Origin: Cheilinus undulatus
Taxonomy: Eukaryota > Chordata > Actinopteri > Labriformes > Labridae
Length of the DNA stretch: 64,000 bases
Assembly (NCBI RefSeq): GCF_018320785.1
Contig: NC_054882.1
Span: 28,028,719-28,092,718 of the forward strand
Direction: 5' to 3'
Positions within the stretch are counted from its first letter, which is position 1; each line of letters opens with the position of its first letter. Below are positions 10,253 through 23,460 of the stretch, one piece after another. The notes under the pieces are model-generated. The model was not told the DNA's origin. It made no database searches and saw only the letters and a program-made list of their open reading frames with translations. Made by a program: the position numbers and the translations under genes.

Positions 10253-13200
10253 TTTTTGAAAATACATTTTATTTTGGGCTATGTGCCTCTTTAGTGTGCA
10301 TTTCTGTGGTGCTTGTGAAACTGTTGGTTTCTTTGCGATGTTAACAGCTACTATAATAGAGGTCAGAGACAGGTAAATGCATATACAGACAAGAACATCT
10401 CATCACAATTTTCCCTCCCGTATCCAAGAGCATTCAATATAAGAGGTCCTCATTTGTTATCATTGACTCTACTGTAGGAAACACATATCCTGGTATTTAT
10501 CACATAAAGCCTAAATGCTGGAGATGTTTTGGAAATAACTGCAGAGAAAAGGTCCATAAACAAACCACTGTGACAAAAGAGTTAGCATCTACCCTCTACA
10601 AAACCAACAATTAAAGCCAGTCATCTGCAAAAACAATGCTTTTCAATATACAGGTGAATTTTTTTAAGTCATCTGTAGGTTTCAAATCAGTGTTTACTGT
10701 TCTGTTGGAAAACACACATCACTGCACTGAAAACAGCAGCAAAAATACATTAAACAGGAAATCCTTTCTCTGTACTCAGGAGTAGTTTAGTCAATTTCTG
10801 GTAGAGGTGAGTGGGGCTGTCATGACACTAGAGATGTTCCTGGGGTAATAAATGCACATAGAATTAAACACATATAATTGTGTTTACTCCAAAATCAAGA
10901 AAATACACCAACTTCACTGTGTAGCAAAATTGGTGTACAGAATGAAGCTTACTTTTTGAAGGTTAACATCCACAATCCTACACTAAATATCCTCATTCAT
11001 TGCTTTGGTTATATGTGGGTATAATCTCAAACAGCCTCTGGACAACTTATCCCTATATTCTATTTCAAAATAGCACTACGATGCACTGTTCCTATGAAGT
11101 GCTATCTGTACTATCAGTTCACTATTTAACATCATCTTTATGGCAAGGCTGTAATCGTTAAGAACATCTACAGTGACTACCGATATAAAGTGTGTGGCTG
11201 TGTCACAGTTTGGATAGAGCATTTAACCGGGATAGCGGGCCTGAACTGATAAAAATATGAAGAATCAGACTCTTAATTATGGTGCAGACAACCAAAGGCT
11301 CTGACTTTAGCGTGCTCATCCCTGAAATGACTTTTAAACCTCAATAGGTGAGCCATCTTAAGAAAAATCAAATAATAAGCTTCAATTTGATTGCAACAAA
11401 CATAAGAGTTGTAGAAACCCAATAACTTTTGGTGTTTTCTTGTTTTCAATTACCCATAACCTTCAGCAAGCTCCTCCACACTGTCTGAATTGCACAAATA
11501 TTTTAGTGCAAACCTCTTTTGCTAATTTAGAGCTTTCTCTCTAACACTCACAGCAGCCATGAGTTGAAAAAAAAACTGAAGAAGTGAAGTTTTCACGAAG
11601 CTTAGTACTTTTCTATACTTTTTCAAATAACTGAGATTTCAGCATTTTTTAGAGCATCGTACTGAAAGTGTTGACAACCTTACATGTCTTATGTAACGGA
11701 ACAACTACATCACATCTGCATATTTTTAACCCTCTTGAAATGTGATTTTGTAGGCAGCATACTTTTATCTTTGCACCAAGAATCCCTCCCACCTCTTACC
11801 CAACAGCTCAGTGGACACACCTGTTAAATCACAACTTAGACAGAAAGGCCACACAGCTAAGTATACGGTCTGGAAAAAAATATTCTTTTGCGCCAAGCCA
11901 TAGATTTTCACATTCACACACCTCAATTTCACAAACCAGCTGAACAAAACACAGCAATCTCCTTTGTTTCAGAACTGCAGCTCAATACAATTGTTAACTC
12001 ACAAACATAACCATTAACCAAGTCAAGGTTGCAGGGATAGTGTAGTATTTGGACTACATTTCAGACAGCCTCTTAGGCTCAATAACTCACAGCAGCTTTT
12101 CTAAATCCATTTAGTTTCAACAAAGTCACATCCAAGTCAGTTAACTGAGTGTTTACAGACTGTATGATCCTTAATGGATTATATTATATAAGCAGCTTGT
12201 GTGAGAGGTGATTCCTAATGTTGCTGCTTAAGGGAAAATTGTTGGAATTCCAGAAAAAAACCCTCCAAACCCCTCATTGTAATTCTTTGAATTCCAGTTT
12301 CCTGGCTGTTAAGCCGAGGTTCACATTTACAGACAAAGGTGTGCTAACGCTACAAGCATGACCTTCCCTTCTCTTTTGTTATGTCCCTGAGCCCAAACCC
12401 CCCGGACAGTGACTCATTTTGATGTAGCGCTGGCAGATGATGGCCATGCAAAGATAAAAGTCAGTGTCAAGTTACTTTACATTTCAGAAAACACTCAAGT
12501 GAAATAATTTCCCAATCCAAACCTTTTGGATAAAAGCAGTGAACACAGCATGACTGTTAAGGGAAATGACAGGTGCTTTGGGGTAAATGCTTCTGTCTGT
12601 TTCATCACTGAAAGCAGACGGGACATTCACTCATCAAGGGGCTCACTGACTAATCAGTCTAGAACTAATAAAGTAAAGTCTGCACTTGTTTCCATTTCAG
12701 TCTGGGCTTATCAAGCCATTAACAATGAAGACTTGTCTGCCTCTGACATCATGTTTCTATGGATGATGAGCAGTGCCTAATAAGGTGGTACAGGAGATGA
12801 AGAGACACATTGAAACCAATACTCCAACACCTGTTATTAGCTTTAAAAGACCGCACTGCCAAAGAGATGATCTGTATCTGTCTGAAACTGTTGATCTAAG
12901 CACAAAGCATTCCTTTATGAAGGATATTACATGAAAACAATCTTTGCATGCTTTCTGACTAAATATTACCACCTGCTTTAGGAAAATGATAAGTCACAGC
13001 ATGCAACAATGACGTTGGTTGTGAAACTCTGCATTGCTGTAACTCCCATTATCACATCAGCAACATTTCACAGTCATGCAAACCAGCCTCCATGCAAATA
13101 CGAGCCCGAGTAAGCTGTCTTTTTCTTTTCCACAAAGTCTAAAGCTGGCCCGTCCACATAACGTCTGTTTCACGCTCATGCCAGGGTGAGGTTAAAATGC

Positions 13201-14526
13201 TTTTGTATATGCTAAATTACATAACATATTGTTGACTTGACTTACAGAACTGGGAAACAAACCAGACACTTGCAAAGGTAACAACAAGTCTGCCAGTTTT
13301 AAAATTATGGTGCAAGATGTAAATGGTACAAGCTTTAACAATAGGAAAGACAGCCCCTGTCAGGTTGATTACATAATTATTTCTATAAAGTAAAATTAAA
13401 TGTAGATAACGTGATTATTTTAATCAGTACATGTTTTAATGTGTGTCTTTCATACCTTAAAGAAAGCAGTGAAGAGATTTGTCCTCAACAGCAGAAAATT
13501 GAGTGACCAAGTTGTCAAAGCCTGGATGATATCTACATGTACCACCTCCTGTGATCAGACTTTTAATATGACCAACAATGAGTCTGCATTTCAGTAGAAG
13601 AGGAGCTGTCTTCCAGGATGACACACCTTTGTGACTGTTTCAGGTGAACCCTCATGGACCCTCACTTCCTCAGAATCCTGTTTCAAAAGTACAAAAATAG
13701 ACGAGGCTTTAGCAAAAGTTCCTCCTATGCTACTCTGTCTAGTGTGTGACCGTCTGTTTTCTAACCAAATCAGGGGCTCAGAAACAGGAACAACAAAGTC
13801 TATATCTATGTTCAGCATGCAAATGTTTATCCTAAAGCTGCAGGAGCGCCAGTCACCCAACACCGATTCTCTCTCTCCACTGGAAAACAGATAACAGAGG
13901 CCACTCTGAGGCACCTCTGCTGCTAATACATTTTCTGCCTGCTTAAACTCATTTGTTAAGTAATTCCTAACAACACAAACAAAAAGACTAAGTCTGGCAA
14001 CTCTGTAGACAGAACGTCCCATGAACAGTACGAGCCTCTGCCTGCCCTGTTAGTAACCGTACACACAGCCGCTCCTGCTTGATTCACTATGACTCACTCA
14101 AAGTGATGAATTTGAAACCAGTAGACAATGAATCACAACACAGTTCATGTTGAGATATTCCTCCAGACATCAGCTTATCATATTATGATAAAAAGGTGTA
14201 ATATTAGTATTTTCAGAGCTCAGTTTCATCACACTGAGTCATCAGGAATGATTGTTCTTTGTAACTTAGGTGCCTGGTAATGTCTTGGCAGCTCCTTCAC
14301 ATTGTATCAATCCCCTTAGGATATAAAGGAATTTCTACAAGAGCTGTTAATTGGGGATGTGTGGTGAAAACTTTTCTTGCAACATACCCTTATCTCCCTC
14401 AACAAAATCAGAGTTCAAAGCACATTCCTCTTCCTTTTCACCTTTTTCTTTGCATTATTGTGGGCACAGAAAGAGCTTTCACCTCCTACATGCAAGCATG
14501 CAAACCTCTGTTTCCTAATTGGATGA
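10253..14526. other. Non-coding, nothing recognised
   Basis: More than 4 kb of AT-rich DNA without a supportable exon or repeat. The opposed open frames at 13591-14022 and 13631-13894 overlap on opposite strands and resemble no family. Confidence 0.4.
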
Positions 14527-14600
14527 TTACAATGTTACAATGTTACAATGTCATTTAGCAGACGCTTTTCTCCAAAGCGACGTACATTTGAGCTTAGTAT
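14527..14600 (-). repeat. SINE tail fragment, minus strand
   Basis: The reverse complement contains GTCGCTTTGGAGAAAAGCG, then TCTGCTAAATGACATTGTAA and a short array of the octamer ACATTGTA. This is the same tail as the SINE at 10071-10252, in the opposite orientation. The tRNA-like head is not recognisable, so the copy is 5'-truncated. Confidence 0.7.
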
Positions 14601-17573
14601 GTTCACTCACAAGCAAGGAGAAGAAAACAACGGCTTCAAACCAGCTCTTGAGGTGACTGCTAATCTTTCAGACCCTGTTTCAGCCCTTTAACTACAAGCC
14701 CTTCCGCCCCTTAATATACAAATCTAAACTTCCATCACCCCCTCTACAACCACTCCGTCCTCTGACAGTGGGCTGTTGGGAGACGGTGAGTTAGTTTTGT
14801 ACTGATCCCCTTGGGAAAAACTCCTCCCCACCTGGCAGCGTCGAATGGCTGCCCCTCAGGGGGGCAGGAGGCACAAGCATAAAGGGTGCCTCGGAGGATT
14901 AGGCCCCAAGTCTTCACAGACCATTATCAAACAGCATGAGTCAGAACACTGGAGATTAAACGCTGAGGCCGATGGACTGGACTGATTTCTTATCCTCTTC
15001 ATGGAGGGAAGAATTTAGGTCACACTGAGTTTTTTTTCCTTTAAATAGTCTTTCTTATTGACAAGATAATTTGATTTACAGCTGCCTTTGGCCTCACGAG
15101 GAGCTTTTAATGCTATGTTAATAATTAGCCTGAAGGTCAGTAAATAAACAGTCAGCAGAGGCTGAGCACAAACACACAAAGTGAACCTGCATTCCTCACA
15201 GCTGTCAAGGTCAAACACTGTGTTGGGAAGTTTTGGGGGACTTTTGGTGTTTAAAAGTGAAACTGTTTTTTAAAGTTTTCACATTTCACAACAAGTTCTT
15301 TTGCCTTGATTTCTAAAAAAATACCATACCTTTTTTTTTACAAAACTAACTTCCAGATGCTTCTTAACCATCTCATACTCAACATTTAAAACAGAATGCA
15401 GGAAAGGAGAAAACACTTCTGATTTTTAAAGAGTGACATGTCTTTCAGAGGCAGGATTCCCAAAGTACCAAAGGGACAAAACTCAGCAAAAAAACTCAAA
15501 TTTAATCCTGTAAACCTCCCCTGTGCTTGACCCTGGCTCAAAAAGGATCCAGCCGTGCCAGCTAACCTCAGTGCAAAGGCATGTGATGATCCACTTAGGA
15601 AACTCCTCCATCAACAAGCCCCCCCTCTGTAAGGGCCCTTCAGGCAGTAACATACAGAGCCAGCTTTGGATCTATTCACTTCCTCAACACAACATGCACC
15701 ATCTGGGCCCCGAGGTGTGAGTCTATTGTAAACTTTACCACCAATTTGACAGTCTACAAGCAAACTGCCGTCCTGTTAGCGCCTCTCTGCAGAGTCCACA
15801 CAGGCTGGAGGGAGCAGGACAGATGTGTGAAGTGTGCGGGGGGGAGACGGACACTTCATTTACTTCACATTAAGCCGTTAAAGACGTGCAGCGCTATTAA
15901 GAGTAGATTGTTGTTTTTGTTCATCAGCTCAAAAACACTCCATCTGAGCAGCAGTCAAATGACAATGCTTAATAATCCCAAAATAGTATGCTTTTGTCAT
16001 GCTAAAATAAATAAAAGCATTAATTACACAGATCCAATACAAAAACACCTCATTAGCATCACTAAGCCATTATTGTATTTGGTGCCAAGCCAGCAGTGTC
16101 ACTGAAATATTCCAATGCAGTGAATGCCTGATTGCAAAACACCAACTGAATGTGAAATGCTATGAAGGAAGAGTTTTATTGGTTCAAGTGAATTTCTAAA
16201 AGGGCATGTAACAGGGGAGCCAATAGCAGAGGGCCTGTAACTAATGTGGGCAATCCAGCGGAAGAGCTCTATAGAAGGAATGCCATTGTAAGAGGCTGTA
16301 AAATCATTTACATTGAAATAAATTCTTCTGTGAGGAGTACGGGAGTCTCAAGCAAACAATGGAATGAAATACAGTGAATGTAGAATTCTACTAAAGCAGT
16401 AGCTCTATTATAAAGTGATTTATTTAACCTTGTGCAACACTGGTAAGATGTTTAGAACAAACAGGATAACAAAGCTGTGGGGAGTTTTACTGAGTGTCAG
16501 TGCATGACTTCAAACTAGAACAGGAGTTGCTACAGGCTCACCTGAGGCTCGCTGTGATTAACGCCACAGGCAATTAGGCAGAAAAATAGTTCCAGTCCAG
16601 GAGCTCCCACTCGGAGACGCAGCCATCCCTGCCATTATATATCTATGTCCACAAGCCCATGCCCACTGGTCTGGAAAAGCTGCAGTGAATGGAGATGATC
16701 CGTCCGCCCCCCTCCAGAACCCCTTTAAAGCTGTACAATCTGCACACACAGCTACATTCCAGCCTGGGGTGAAGTAGGTCAGAGGGAACCCTTATCTTAA
16801 GAGTGATGCTTCATGCTGCCACAGGACTATTGCCATTGCAGACTGGACACGCGTTAGCTTTATGGACACGATATATTCAATGGAGGAGAACAGTAACCCC
16901 TGTACAAACGCCCTGTCCTTGTAACACATCATCCTTCTTTAATGCGAGATGAATCAAAATAGCAGAAGTGCTGTTTCTTTTCTTAGCACAAAGTCATCCT
17001 CAAAGGCATAATCCTCTATGACTTCACTGATACCAAAAATTAAAACCAATGCTTTAAATCAACATCACTGTTATTTTTTGCCCTTTACAGTAATGGTATC
17101 ATATCATGTTTTTGTTTTTTTCAAAATGAAGAGAAAATGCAGTTAAATGCATATTAAGGTGCTATTACCCATCTCCCACTAAAACAAGCCTGTGATGGCA
17201 TACTCAACTCATGCCATTCTATGACCACATAAAAAAGGTTTCAAAAGTCTCCTAGTGCTCATTTCTTTGTAACTGCATCTGCAGTTTTAGGTTTCGCTCC
17301 TACTCAGGTGTGTCAAGCTGCTTTTGACAATACTACATTGCCTGATGTAGGCATTCACAATAAAAGTACTCAAAATACTAACCGTGGACTTTTATTGTGA
17401 AGAACATGTCTGAAGTAGCATGTTTATCAGTAAGTTAGCTTTAGCAGAGGTTAGTGAACAAAGAAACCCTGTTGACCTTGTTTAACACCATAGCCCATTT
17501 CTTTGAATCATCAGGGGCTTAAAACAAGCTAATCATCACGAGGAAAAAAACAGGGCCGCACACTGTTAGCTGT
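14601..17573. other. Non-coding; a GC-richer block at about 14750-14900
   Basis: No gene is supported. The block near 14750-14900 is clearly GC-richer than its surroundings and could be regulatory, but nothing in the sequence identifies it. Open frames at 15523-15720 and 15746-16105 have no family resemblance. Confidence 0.35.
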
Positions 17574-17581
17574 CTAACCAG

Positions 17582-19161
17582 TAGGGCTGACAGCTTCAAT
17601 TTGATTGGTTGATTGTTTGGTCAAAAAGCTTTTGTTCGACCAAGATCACTCTGGTTGGTGAGTCGCCCGCCTCCCTCCCCCAAGACGCCGGTCGAGGGGC
17701 AGACGCGTAGTGTGCAGCTGGCTGATAGAGAGATGTGCTGCAGACAACAGGAGCAATGCAGCTCTAGGAATTACAGGTAGAGAAGCACACAAAGCTAGCA
17801 GAGTGGGATATTTTCTGATATTTTATAGCACTAACGCTCAGAAACAACACATCAACTCATCACAAAGTTGCAGGCTGTTTGTATTGTATTGAAGTGGCTT
17901 TCCTGAGTGTCTCTTCTCTGCCCTCCCTCGCTGCATCAACTCCCGTCTCCCGTGGTCAGTTTAATTCACCTGTCGGTAAATAGGCTGCGTAGTATCATCT
18001 CCTTTTATAATCTCCTTAAAGTGTTCACGTTAGCGTTAGCTTCTCTTACAGACAGGCAGAAAGCAGTGGAGATAAAAGGCAATGTCTGCTGGTCATTAAG
18101 TCTCGAACTTTTCCCCTCTCACCTCCGTAAATAAACGCTGCATGCTGTCTGCTTTATGCTCATAAATGACATGGCGCAGGCTGGATCAAGGGATCCTGTT
18201 ACTAGTTACCATTATAAACGAATGAAAAACGATGATCTGAGGTTATTTTGTAGTCTGTATGACTTTAAAGAGATACCGCGCCAGGATCATGGAGATCAAA
18301 AGCAGATGCACGCTGATCGTCTCTTAATTATATTTTTAGTAAGATGTGATGAGCCTAAAAGATATATTAATGCTTCAAAAGGCTTGTTACTTTCATTTAA
18401 GGATCATTTAGAGTACCAAGCAGGTGCAGTGAGGAACCTGTATGGATTAAACCGGTCCCAAACAAGGCAATTTTTAAAATTTATTTTTCTTGTTGCTTTT
18501 TGTTTTTACCTGAAAGACCAATCGATTTATTGGTGCCTAGGTGTGATTTTGGTCGACCAAGTTTTTCTTTGGTTGACTACAGCCCTAACCTTGCAAAGCA
18601 GATGGATACGCCCGTTTCCTTGTTTTTCACTGGCGAATCCATGTTGTTAAGCTCCCATCTGAACTGTTTTGGCCCGGTTAGAAAGTGACAGGACCAATCA
18701 GTGTCGAAGGGCAGTATTTTCAGGCACAGCAGAGTCGTGTTGTAAACAAGCAGCAACAAGAGCTGGTGCAGTTATGGCCGAAGAGATTAGCGTGGGTGCT
18801 GCTAGAGCGCCAGTTTTATCAGAACTTGACGACATTTCTTCGTTAAAAGAAGAAGAAAGAACAGCAGTGAGTTGTTTTCTTTTCAAAAAACACAAAAGTC
18901 GAGTACTGACATGTCTATAGCTGCCATGTTTCGCATTATTCTTCAGTAGCAGCGCACGCGCAGCTCAATAGCAGCTACGTCACATATTTTGTTGCTCTTA
19001 TTGGCCCGTAGAGATGTGACAGACAGAACGTTCACCCAATCACACTCTGAGTTTTTTTTTTTTTCAAAGCCTCTGCCTTTTCTCAAACGTTTCCTATTGA
19101 AGCTTTCCCAGATGGATGTGTGAAACAAATCCGTCTGGCATGTCAGGTTACTACAGCCCTA
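17582..19161. mobile_element. hAT-type DNA transposon, non-autonomous, 1.58 kb
   Basis: The element starts TAGGGCTGACAG and ends CTACAGCCCTA, the inverted TAGGGCTG termini of many hAT elements. It is flanked by 8-bp target duplications CTAACCAG (17574-17581) and CTAAACAG (19162-19169), matching at 7 of 8 bases. An internal copy of the right terminus (GACTACAGCCCTA) ends at 18588, so the element may be composite or a repair product. The right half carries a short ORF resembling the start of a helicase-like gene (18774-18920) and a module (18998-19150) shared with the MITE at 425-1088. No hAT transposase was recognised. Confidence 0.75.
18774..18920 (+). pseudogene. Helicase-like ORF start captured in a transposon
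   Basis: A 48-codon open frame beginning MAEEISVGAARAP and containing ELDDISSLKEEERTAVSCFL. Its spacing resembles the segment just before the Walker A motif of RecQ-like helicase ORFs that are multicopy in fish genomes (a stretch such as LKEEQ...AL...FL). The frame ends in a stop before any Walker A glycine-lysine motif, so no enzyme is encoded. The assignment rests on recollection of the family pattern and is tentative. It lies inside the hAT element at 17582-19161. Confidence 0.35.
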
Positions 19162-19169
19162 CTAAACAG

Positions 19170-22040
19170 TTAAATTCTGATATCAAATTAGCCTGCAGTG
19201 CATCCCACTGCTAGTAGCCGCTGTGGCTTCAGTTAATGACCGCAGCCTTCCTGTCCACACTTTCTTTCCCAGACATAAACATGAGAATTTAGCCATTAGC
19301 ATATTGTAGGAACAGGATTTTCTCCTCTTTAGGGCAATCTGCAAAGCAAGCACACTCGCTTCATGTTGCTGTTATTACAGACATCAAACTTGGAGGGAGC
19401 TGTTGTCTGTTATTACACTCTGTTACGCCAATGGTGGCATGGGACATGCCTCATGCGTGCACTACAACAATGCAGGCGTTCAAGCCATTGATCTTGACAG
19501 TGTTACAAAAATCCACTCTATGGCACAGATTTTACCTGTGATGGTATCAATGTCCGTTCACCACCCAACACTGTAACCAGTTAATCAGATGATAGCTACT
19601 ACTTTGTTTGAGTGGCTTATTTACATGTATGCATGGCAGATGTATGTGGCTTTACCTGATAGGTCAAATGTTTGGATGCTGAGTGTGAATATATAACACA
19701 AGTCCATACAATTGTTTTATTTTATTAACATCTAAGGTCAGCTTTGATTATGTATTTATTGCATATATTATTTCAATGAAATTGACAATCCAATTCATTT
19801 TGCTGCCCTGTAAGCATCATGCTTGATCACATTTGTCTGAGGAAATGATGCTTTGGTGCAAAAATTGATGTAACATACAAAATAAGTTACAAATGGCTTC
19901 TTTCTAACAGGAAAGATCCAAAGAATAACTTGGAGAGTTTAACTCAAGTTTCTTCCTGGATTTGCCTGTGAGAAAGAGTCCATTGAAACATCTTTTGTAC
20001 TTTCTGTTCACCTGTGGAAGGATTGAAGGGCAAGAGATGCATGCTTCATATTTTATTTCTAACCATCAAATTCTTCTTAGTAAGGGAAATCAAAGGGAAA
20101 AAACACCATCTGAGTATTTTGGTCCATGTTGTTCCTTTGTGTTAAATCTGTCTGACAGTTTAGCATGCCACTCAAAGCTCAAAAGTATTTGACCCTTTCT
20201 GGGAATTGGCACTGGATGGTGACCACAGGCTCTCTATTGTTCACCTTGACCAGACTAGGGGGGCTTCCCTTCTCCATGTGCATTCCTCCTGCCTGTTAAC
20301 CACATCCAATCATCAGCTCACACTGATTACCAGCAGTCCTGCCCCCTTAATTACCGTCCATCCATCCGCAGCAGGGGGGACAGATCGGTCACACTTTAAC
20401 TCAAACTGGCCCTCAGACAAGATTGGTCTGAAAATGTTTCAGCTGAAAGTGGGTGTTCTGTCATGCCAAGTGGATTTCACACCAGACATCTGAGCTACAA
20501 AATGAGCTGAGAGATCATGTCGTCAGCGCAGAGTGGCCTTTTGAGGAAATAGAGACACACATTTTCATCAGGGCGGCACACGTCTCCTCAAGCCAAAAGC
20601 CTCCTGTGGCCAAAGCTGAACCAAGCAGACAGGCGTAGAGGAAAAAGGGAACTATTCACACACTGGTATTCTTCAGCCAAAGTGGAAACCCAGCGCCAAA
20701 TGTGTTCAGTAGAAAGCAGAGGAGGCTCGGGGAGGAAAAGGAGGGGGGAGTTGAGAGACAGAGCAGGCAAACAGATACAAAGGAGCCCTGTGTTAATGCT
20801 GTGGCCATGTGTCTGAAGATAATGAACACTAAAATAATATGTAATTTGAGTTGCTTCCAGCATACAAGGTCAGAATCGCTGGCTAGACCCACACCTTGGC
20901 TGTCTGTGATTCTGACACATTCTGGTTTGATGTGCAAGTGTTCGGGGAGTTTCGGCCTCATAAAAGGGGTTGGACGAGCTCCACAGCCACACAAAGAGCC
21001 TCTCTGCCAGTCTGGCCTGTAGGAGGGGAGTTCATTGCTCCATCCACCCTGCCTCTCAGAGCCTCGACATTTCCTCTTTTCTTCCATTTCAAGCATTTTT
21101 TCCATTTACCTCTGCTGTACTTCTGTGTTATTTCAGTACACTGTTCAGGGTAACCAGATACACCATTAGGAATAACCCCACTTATTCAAACTGGACATGG
21201 GTCATACTGGACATAATTGATCTTACCTTCCCCCATCGGGCCCTGGTGGAGAACAGAATGGGACCCCTCTGGCATGACACTCAGGCCTCTGGACCTGACA
21301 AACAAAACAAAACATGAAGGGTCACACAGAAATCCAAGCACTTCATGTGAGAGCTTACAGTCCATACAGCATGGCAATGTTTTGTTCATTGTTGGTGAGC
21401 TCTTAATGAAAATCTTTGGTTTCTCTCCTTTTGTTAGGCTTTTCTATTCTTCTGTTAAGTAAGCCATGTTTTCCCTCCTGGCAAACTCTATTCAGGTCTT
21501 ATATAAAAAGGAAATTCTTGCCATTCCCCTGGTCACTGCCCTGCTTAGGTTCATTCCAGCCACTTGCTAATATAAAGCAAAGCTGGGGCGACGGTATGCA
21601 CTGTAGAGGCAACTGTGGTAGGAACACATGGTGTCAGAAGAGAGGGGTATGAGCCAGTCTTTAATCAGAGTATTCAGATATATACTATTTTGAGGCTATT
21701 TAATATGTTATGTATATTTGGTTAGTAAAACAAAAAAAAAAACACAATCTGAGGCTGAGTGCTACAAAAAGTACAAATGGCTGTGCAAGAAATGGAAATA
21801 AGGAAAAAATCCATGTCACATGTAAAATATCCCCTAATAATCAATGTATCTGTCCAGTTAACCGCCAGTGACATGCACTACTCCAATTCCTCATGCCAGG
21901 CTGCAGCTCTGTTAATGATGAATTGTGTCCTCTCGGAGCACCAGCGCTTCGAGGTTTCTCACATCACTGCTTCTCTGGCTCCTTAAAACAAATTAACATG
22001 GAAGACTGTGCATGAGAACTTGTCTCCCTGTGATTCCTGG
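19170..22040. other. Non-coding, nothing recognised
   Basis: Several overlapping open frames occur at 20200-21660 on both strands, but they overlap each other in multiple frames, have no shared family features and no consistent splice sites, so they are regarded as chance. No repeat was identified. Confidence 0.35.
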
Positions 22041-22059
22041 TGAGCCTGCAGCCTTTTAA

Positions 22060-22300
22060 ACATCACATTCTTGGGCCAGCTAGATCAGAGGAGCAGGAAT
22101 TCTTCTGGGATTAGGATGGGCATTGTTCCTCGTGCACTTGCTGGCCACTGCGCCGAGCTGACAGCCAGGCCAGGCGAAGCCAAACCAGAGCTTGATGGCA
22201 GGAGGTTCGCCAATTAAGATGTGCAGGAATGCAGGGAGAGAAGTCACAGAGCTGGATCCGCATATTAAGATCACTGCTTCACTGTAGGGGCCCTGCAGCA
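22060..22300. other. GC-richer block, possible conserved non-coding element
   Basis: About 240 bp that are more GC-rich and of higher complexity than the neighbouring AT-rich DNA, without an open frame carrying a recognisable domain. Such blocks in fish introns are sometimes conserved enhancers, but nothing here proves it. Confidence 0.2.
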
Positions 22301-23285
22301 GCAGCGCAATCTTGTTTAGTGAGCAAGAACGTCAGAAGCCCTGAAAGTATTATTTTTTTGTTCAGCCTATAAAGCACAACACATGAAAAAATAAAAAGGA
22401 ACGCATTAAATGAATTTTAGGGTTATTGTGGAGTCACAGGAAAACAATGGGTGTATATCACCTTTTGATTCAAAAGATAGACTGTGGGGTTTTTGACTAA
22501 AAGTGAAAGCATATAGCAGTGCTTTTATGACTGGGTCTCTGGCTTTTGTTTATTTTCTCACCAAGAATTAAGCACAAGCAAGAAATGCAGGTTTTGATTA
22601 ATGCATAATCAGTCAGCTTGAATCAATTCAGGACCGCATTCCCAGTCAAATGCTACATCTTAAATGTAATGCAGCCCCCTGCAGCTAGTAGCCACTCTGA
22701 TTAATGTCTACTGCCATGTTGTTACAACTACACCGATGTAAACAAGCACACTGAATGAATAGCATCATATAACTGAATGGTTTGGCTCCATTTTAATCTA
22801 GAAAATTGAAATAAAGTTGTATTTAGGCTGTAACAGCTTAAGCGCACATATAATTTACTACTTGACAAGAGCAATGTATAACCATAGTTAACAGTGAGAC
22901 ATTCAATGGCAAAGAGGATTGAAGGCTGGTGGTGCCACCCTTGCTAATGTTAGCAATAGCAAACCTATTTTACATTGTTTAACTGTAGATGCTGTATGTC
23001 ACAAACGGCCCTGTTGACTGCACTCTGACAGAATTTTCAAAAAGAGAGTGATGCTAACTGGCATCTCTGTCTCTACAAAATTCACACGTCCCTTGTACAA
23101 CCCAACTTTTAAAAGTTTGACCTTTTCGGTGTTTAGATTATGCTTCTAGGAATCTTATTTAAAGGATAGTTTTTGTGAGAAAGAGAAAACAAGAGCTTCC
23201 GTTTACTCCAAATTCATAATAAAAATTACAACTTGTTCCATCATCACTGTTCTGATCTGCCTGTTCATAAACTTGGAAGTCACCT

Positions 23286-23460
23286 TTTTTTAATTTAACC
23301 TTTATTTAACCAGGTTAGTCCCATAGAGATCAGAGATCTCTTTTTCAAGGGAGACCTGACCTAATATGGCAGCAATATACAGTTTCATCAAACAATACAC
23401 TCAGACTCATACAATACACATAAAGTGATAGAAAACAATTATGTCATCAGTTAAAAAAGT
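23286..23460. repeat. Interspersed teleost repeat
   Basis: The block containing TTTAACCTTTATTTAACCAG, then GTCCCATAGAGAT and AGGGAGACCTG, is a very widespread fish repeat motif that I recognise by sequence. Its class is uncertain (possibly the 3' part of a non-LTR element). Boundaries are approximate. Confidence 0.5.

Noticed and set aside
13591..14022. 143-codon minus-strand open frame
   Set aside because: Overlaps an open frame on the other strand, has no recognisable motif and no promoter or splice context.
18156..18650. 164-codon plus-strand open frame
   Set aside because: It lies inside the hAT element and runs across its internal terminus. No transposase motif was recognised, so I treat it as chance.
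20656..21317. Cluster of overlapping frames on both strands
   Set aside because: Multiple frames are open at once, which reflects few stops rather than coding. No shared domain is seen.
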